From NCBI GenBank assembly GCA_001873585.1, contig MNZL01000074.1, positions 1-8,621 of the forward strand: a stretch of DNA of 8,621 nt, read 5' to 3'. This stretch comes from Rhodobacterales bacterium CG2_30_65_12 (GTDB lineage: Bacteria > Pseudomonadota > Alphaproteobacteria > Rhodobacterales > Rhodobacteraceae). The notes beneath the pieces were generated by a model. That model did not search any database. It had not been told where the DNA came from and worked only from the letters and a program-made list of their open reading frames with translations. Positions 5,915 to 8,621 of the stretch are shown one piece after another. Made by a program: the position numbers and the translations under genes. Each line of letters starts with the position of its first letter. Positions within the stretch are counted from its first letter, which is position 1.

Positions 5915-7294
5915 ATGTTTCTTTCGGTGTTCGAGATGTTCAAGGTCGGGATCGGCCCGTCGTCGTCACACACGATGGGGCCGATGGTGGCTGCCGGGCG
6001 CTTTCTCGACAAGCTGCGAGAGAGTCACCTTGTGATCCACGGCCTGCGCGCCAGCCTGCACGGCTCGCTCGCCCATACCGGCGTGGGCCACGCCACCGAC
6101 CGGGCGGTGATCCTCGGCCTTGCCGGCTTCCGGCCCGACGATTACGATGCCGGCGCCGCCGAAGCCGCGCTTGCCTCGATCAGGGCCGAGGGCGCGGTGG
6201 CCCCCGAGGGCTTGCCGCGCCTCGCCTTTGCCCCCGGGCGCGATCTGGTGTTCGACAAGGGCGCGCCGCTCGCCGGCCACCCCAACGGGCTCAAGCTCAT
6301 GGCCACCGACGCGCAAGGCGACGTGATCGTGAGTGAGACCTATTTCTCGATTGGTGGCGGTTTTGTCGTCACCGAGGCCGAACAGGCTGCCGAGCCGCTG
6401 CGCGAGCGGGCCGACATCAAGGCCCATCCCTACCCGTTCGAAACCGCCGCCGAGATGCTTGCCATGGCAGTGGAGAGCGGCCAGTCGATCGCCGCGATGA
6501 AGCGCGCCAACGAGCTTGAGCACAGAGCCCGCGCCGAGATCGACGATGGCCTCGCGCGGATCTGGGCCGTGATGAACGCCAGCATCGAACAGGGGCTCGA
6601 TGGAACAGGCATTCTGCCGGGCGGGCTCGGGGTGAAACGGCGCGCTGGCGCGATCCACGCGGCGCTCCAGGCCGAAGCCGGGCGCAATATCGCCGCCCCG
6701 CATATCGCCAACGAATGGATGTCGGTCTACGCGATGGCGGTGAACGAGGAAAACGCCGCCGGTGGCCAGGTGGTGACTGCCCCCACGAACGGCGCTGCCG
6801 GCGTGGTGCCGGCGGTGCTGCGCTACTGGCTCGATCATGTGCCGGGTGCGAGCGGTGCGCGGGTGGCCGAGTTTCTCCTTACGGCGGCGGCAATCGGTGG
6901 GTTGATCAAGCACAACGCCTCGATCTCGGGGGCGGAACTGGGCTGCCAGGCCGAGGTGGGCTCGGCGGCAGCCATGGCCGCCGCAGGGCTTGCGGCGGTG
7001 CTCGGCGGTCGCCCGCAACAGGTGGAAAACGCTGCCGAGATTGCGCTGGAACATCACCTCGGGATGACCTGCGATCCGGTCAAGGGCCTCGTGCAGGTGC
7101 CCTGTATCGAGCGCAACGGGTTGGGTGCGATCAAGGCCGTATCGGCCGCCGCGCTGGCGCTGCGCGGCGACGGCAGCCATTTCGTGCCGCTCGACAGCTG
7201 CATCGCAGCGATGGCCGCCACCGGGCGCGACATGCACGAGAAATACAAGGAAACATCGCTCGGCGGCCTCGCGGTCAACGTGCCGAACTGCTGA
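5915..7294 (+). CDS. sdaA: L-serine ammonia-lyase (L-serine dehydratase), single-chain iron-sulfur type
   Basis: It deaminates L-serine to pyruvate and ammonia using a [4Fe-4S] cluster. The 459-residue protein opens with MFLSVFEMFKVGIGPSSSHT (the GPSSSHT motif at 14-20 is the hallmark of the family). It has an N-terminal beta domain to about residue 150 and a C-terminal all-helical catalytic domain with APTNGAAGVVPAVL and KHNASISGAELGC. Cys344, Cys386 (GMTCDPVKG) and Cys397 (QVPCIERN) should hold the cluster. The protein ends in VNVPNC, so Cys459 is the last residue. In the Legionella enzyme the matching residues are Cys343, 385, 396 and the C-terminal Cys458, whose tail enters the active site. 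The offset here is a constant +1, so the enzyme looks complete and functional. It is the fused form, not the two-subunit SdaAA/SdaAB of Bacillus. It lies 128 bases after the GST-like gene and converges with the CoA-transferase gene, 4 bases between stops. Confidence 0.96.
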   Translation: MFLSVFEMFKVGIGPSSSHTMGPMVAAGRFLDKLRESHLVIHGLRASLHGSLAHTGVGHATDRAVILGLAGFRPDDYDAGAAEAALASIRAEGAVAPEGLPRLAFAPGRDLVFDKGAPLAGHPNGLKLMATDAQGDVIVSETYFSIGGGFVVTEAEQAAEPLRERADIKAHPYPFETAAEMLAMAVESGQSIAAMKRANELEHRARAEIDDGLARIWAVMNASIEQGLDGTGILPGGLGVKRRAGAIHAALQAEAGRNIAAPHIANEWMSVYAMAVNEENAAGGQVVTAPTNGAAGVVPAVLRYWLDHVPGASGARVAEFLLTAAAIGGLIKHNASISGAELGCQAEVGSAAAMAAAGLAAVLGGRPQQVENAAEIALEHHLGMTCDPVKGLVQVPCIERNGLGAIKAVSAAALALRGDGSHFVPLDSCIAAMAATGRDMHEKYKETSLGGLAVNVPNC

Positions 7295-7315
7295 GGGGCT
7301 AGCGCCGCTTCGGCA
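7281..7315. repeat. 7-bp inverted repeat spanning both stop codons of the convergent genes
   Basis: TGCCGAA at 7281-7287 is matched by TTCGGCA at 7309-7315, with a 21-base loop containing the sdaA TGA and the opposing TAG. Being symmetrical it could form in transcripts of either direction. It overlaps, and would compete with, the hairpin at 7302-7325. The match is seen; function is uncertain. Confidence 0.35.
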
Positions 7316-8408
7316 GCACCGGCGCGCTTTTGTCGAGCGCCAGATCGGCATCGGAAAACCGCCACGGACCGCGCACCCCGGGCACGCCTTCCGGGGCAAT
7401 CTGAAGGCCGCGCGCCAGCACCTGTGGGTCGGCAAAGGCCTCGGCGATGTCGTTGATCGGCCCGGCGGGCACGCCCACCTTCTCCAAGGCCGAGAGCAGC
7501 GGCGCGCGGTCCCATACGGCGGTGGCCTCGGCAATGATCGCCATCAGCATCTCGCGGTTCTCGATCCGCGCGGCGTTGCTGCAAAAGAGCGCGTTGGCGG
7601 CCAGATTTTCCATGCCGAGCAGGGTGACGAGGGCGCGAAACTGCCGGTCGTTACCGACGGCGATGATGATTTGCCCCTCCTCCACCGGCACCACTTCGTA
7701 GGGCACAAGGTTGGGGTGGGCGTTGCCCAGCCGGCCCGGGCTCGTGGCTGTGGCGAGATAGTTCATCGCCTGGTTTGCCAGTAGCGCGGTGGCGCTGTCG
7801 AGCAGCGAGATATCGACCATCTGGCCGCGCCCGGTGTGGTGGCGCTGCTCGACGGCGGCAAGGATGCCGATGGTGGCGTAGAGCCCGGCAACCACATCCG
7901 TAACGGCGACGCCCACCTTCATTGCCGGGCCCTCGGCCTCGCCGGTGATCGACATCAACCCCGAGAGCCCCTGGATGATGAAATCATACCCCGGCTGCGC
8001 CGCGCGCGGGCCATCTTGCCCGAACCCGGTGATCGAGCAATAGATCAGCGCCGGATTGAGCGTGGCGAGCGTTGCGTAGTCGAGCCCGTATCTGGCCAGC
8101 CCGCCGACCTTGAAATTCTCGATCACGATGTCGGCCCCGGCCACCAGCGCGCGCACCTGCGCCTGGCCCTCGGGGGTGGAAAAATCCACCACCACCGAGG
8201 TTTTCCCCCGGTTCGCCGCGTAGAAATAGGCGGCACTCCGGTCGCCCTCGCGCTCGATCCAGGGCGGGCCCCAATGGCGGGTGTCGTCGCCCGACGGGCT
8301 TTCCACCTTCACCACGTCGGCCCCGAGATCGGCCAGTGCCTGACCGGCCCATGGCCCGGCGAGCACGCGGGCGAGTTCGACCACCTTGAGGCCTTCGAGC
8401 GGTTTCAT
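7299..8408 (-). CDS. Class III (CaiB/BaiF) CoA-transferase, probably glutarate-specific
   Basis: Class III enzymes move CoA between an acyl-CoA donor and a free acid through an aspartyl intermediate. The 369-residue protein starts MKPLEGLKVVELARVLAGPW and continues with ADLGADVVKVE, both typical of the family, then ADIVIENF and GFGQDGP. Asp171 in VAVTDVVAGLYA lines up with nucleophile Asp169 of formyl-CoA transferase (LGDSNTG), and is followed by the family's TGRGQ (193-197). The C-terminal part carries GVPAGPINDIAEAFADPQ. The start is the ATG at 8408-8406, with AGGAG 7 bases upstream; an ATG two codons earlier sits only one base from the AGGAG core and is unlikely. The divergent neighbour looks like glutaryl-CoA dehydrogenase, so succinyl-CoA:glutarate CoA-transferase (the SUGCT reaction) is the best guess. 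Sequence alone does not fix the substrate, and other dicarboxylates remain possible. Family confidence is high, substrate confidence about 0.55. Confidence 0.92.
   Translation of the reverse strand: MKPLEGLKVVELARVLAGPWAGQALADLGADVVKVESPSGDDTRHWGPPWIEREGDRSAAYFYAANRGKTSVVVDFSTPEGQAQVRALVAGADIVIENFKVGGLARYGLDYATLATLNPALIYCSITGFGQDGPRAAQPGYDFIIQGLSGLMSITGEAEGPAMKVGVAVTDVVAGLYATIGILAAVEQRHHTGRGQMVDISLLDSATALLANQAMNYLATATSPGRLGNAHPNLVPYEVVPVEEGQIIIAVGNDRQFRALVTLLGMENLAANALFCSNAARIENREMLMAIIAEATAVWDRAPLLSALEKVGVPAGPINDIAEAFADPQVLARGLQIAPEGVPGVRGPWRFSDADLALDKSAPVLPKRR
7302..7331 (+). terminator. Candidate intrinsic terminator of sdaA, located inside the end of the opposing gene
   Basis: GCGCCG (7302-7307) pairs perfectly with CGGCGC (7320-7325) around a 12-base loop, and TTTT follows at 7328-7331 after two bases. 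It begins 8 bases after the sdaA stop codon, in the right orientation for sdaA transcripts. The stem is short and the T-run brief, so this is a moderate call. It occupies codons for the last residues of the CoA-transferase. Confidence 0.4.
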
Positions 8409-8538
8409 CGGCATTCTCCTGTTTCGTCTCGGCCTAGCATTCGGGCGCGGCTCCGGCAATGTAGCAGCAAACCCGCCGCGCCCCCTTGCCCTCACGCCGC
8501 CGCCCGGCCACAAATCGGGGAACCACAGGAGATCAACC
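8409..8538. promoter_or_regulatory. Divergent control region between the CoA-transferase gene and the gcdH-like gene
   Basis: This 130-base gap must contain promoters for both genes and any shared operator. Each side ends in a good AGGAG ribosome binding site (8416-8420 minus, 8527-8531 plus). TACATT on the minus strand (8458-8463) is a weak -10 candidate without a matching -35. I see no convincing promoter pair or long operator palindrome. Confidence 0.4.
8416..8420 (-). promoter_or_regulatory. Ribosome binding site that decides the CoA-transferase start
   Basis: AGGAG on the minus strand sits 7 bases before the ATG at 8408 and only one base past the AGGAGA core from the upstream ATG at 8414. 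Spacing favours the downstream ATG, which also agrees with family N-termini. The frame is open much further upstream, to 8540, without family similarity. Confidence 0.8.
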
Positions 8539-8621
8539 ATGCCCCACGACTTGCCCCCGCAAAGCCGCCCCGAGCTGTCGAGTTTCGCCTGGGAAGACCC
8601 GTTTCGCGTTGATGACCAGCT
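8539..8621 (+). CDS. gcdH: Probable glutaryl-CoA dehydrogenase, N-terminal fragment
   Basis: Only 27 complete codons are visible before the window ends. The segment FAWEDPFRVDDQ (residues 16-27) closely resembles the start of glutaryl-CoA dehydrogenases, which typically begin with an F-x-WEDP-x-x-x-DDQL pattern ahead of the acyl-CoA dehydrogenase fold. The enzyme is an FAD protein that oxidises and decarboxylates glutaryl-CoA to crotonyl-CoA in lysine, tryptophan and glutarate breakdown. The ATG at 8539 has AGGAG at 8527-8531 with 7-base spacing. A class III CoA-transferase on the other side of the shared promoter region supports the call, since such genes often neighbour gcdH. Catalytic residues lie outside the window and cannot be checked. 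Confidence 0.75.
   Translation, partial: MPHDLPPQSRPELSSFAWEDPFRVDDQ

Noticed and set aside
5966..7534. A minus-strand open frame of 522 codons opposite sdaA and the end of the CoA-transferase gene
   Set aside because: It overlaps sdaA in full, has no motif or start with a ribosome binding site, and is rich in His/Arg/Gly as expected for a shadow frame.
8415..8532. An 8-base inverted repeat, TCTCCTGT at 8415-8422 and ACAGGAGA at 8525-8532
   Set aside because: These are simply the ribosome binding sites of two divergent genes, so the symmetry needs no further explanation.
8409..8540. Upstream extension of the CoA-transferase frame to 8540
   Set aside because: It would consume the divergent promoter region; the extra residues are Gly/Arg-rich with no family similarity, and AGGAG supports the ATG at 8408.

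Overview
The window is GC-rich bacterial chromosomal DNA with tightly packed housekeeping genes. It has the character of an alphaproteobacterium, most likely Rhodobacterales (Rhodobacteraceae/Roseobacteraceae). Reasons are the glycine-rich N-terminus of HflK, a DUF2065 gene directly behind hflC, a ribose-5-phosphate isomerase of about 260 residues, a glutathione reductase with a CVIRGC active site, and codon use with G/C in most third positions. The assignment is inference from family knowledge; no rRNA or other marker is present.

Left block (1-4982, all minus strand), in transcription order: rpiA, a small membrane protein of unknown function, gor, hflK, hflC, and a DUF2065 gene cut by the left edge. 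rpiA and the small gene are 4 bases apart. hflK and hflC overlap by one base, and hflC and DUF2065 are one base apart. The 78-base and 85-base gaps flanking gor could hold separate promoters, and the first contains a perfect 9-bp inverted repeat. HflK/HflC form the inner-membrane SPFH complex that modulates FtsH. RpiA and Gor belong to the pentose phosphate pathway and the NADPH-dependent glutathione system.

Middle block (5100-7294, plus strand): a glutathione S-transferase-like gene divergent from rpiA, then sdaA, a single-chain iron-sulfur L-serine dehydratase with all four expected cysteines, including the last residue of the protein.

Right block: a class III CoA-transferase gene (7299-8408, minus) converges on sdaA with only 4 bases between stop codons. 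It is divergent from a gene cut by the right edge whose first 27 residues look like glutaryl-CoA dehydrogenase. The pair suggests glutarate activation followed by glutaryl-CoA oxidation, the end of lysine/tryptophan/glutarate catabolism.

I see no mobile element, CRISPR array, tRNA, rRNA, phage gene or clear riboswitch, and no gene-free stretch over 300 bases. I found no convincing new biological system. The points worth a second look are the uncharacterised membrane gene, two hairpin-forming repeats, the convergent gene ends, and the two TTG starts.
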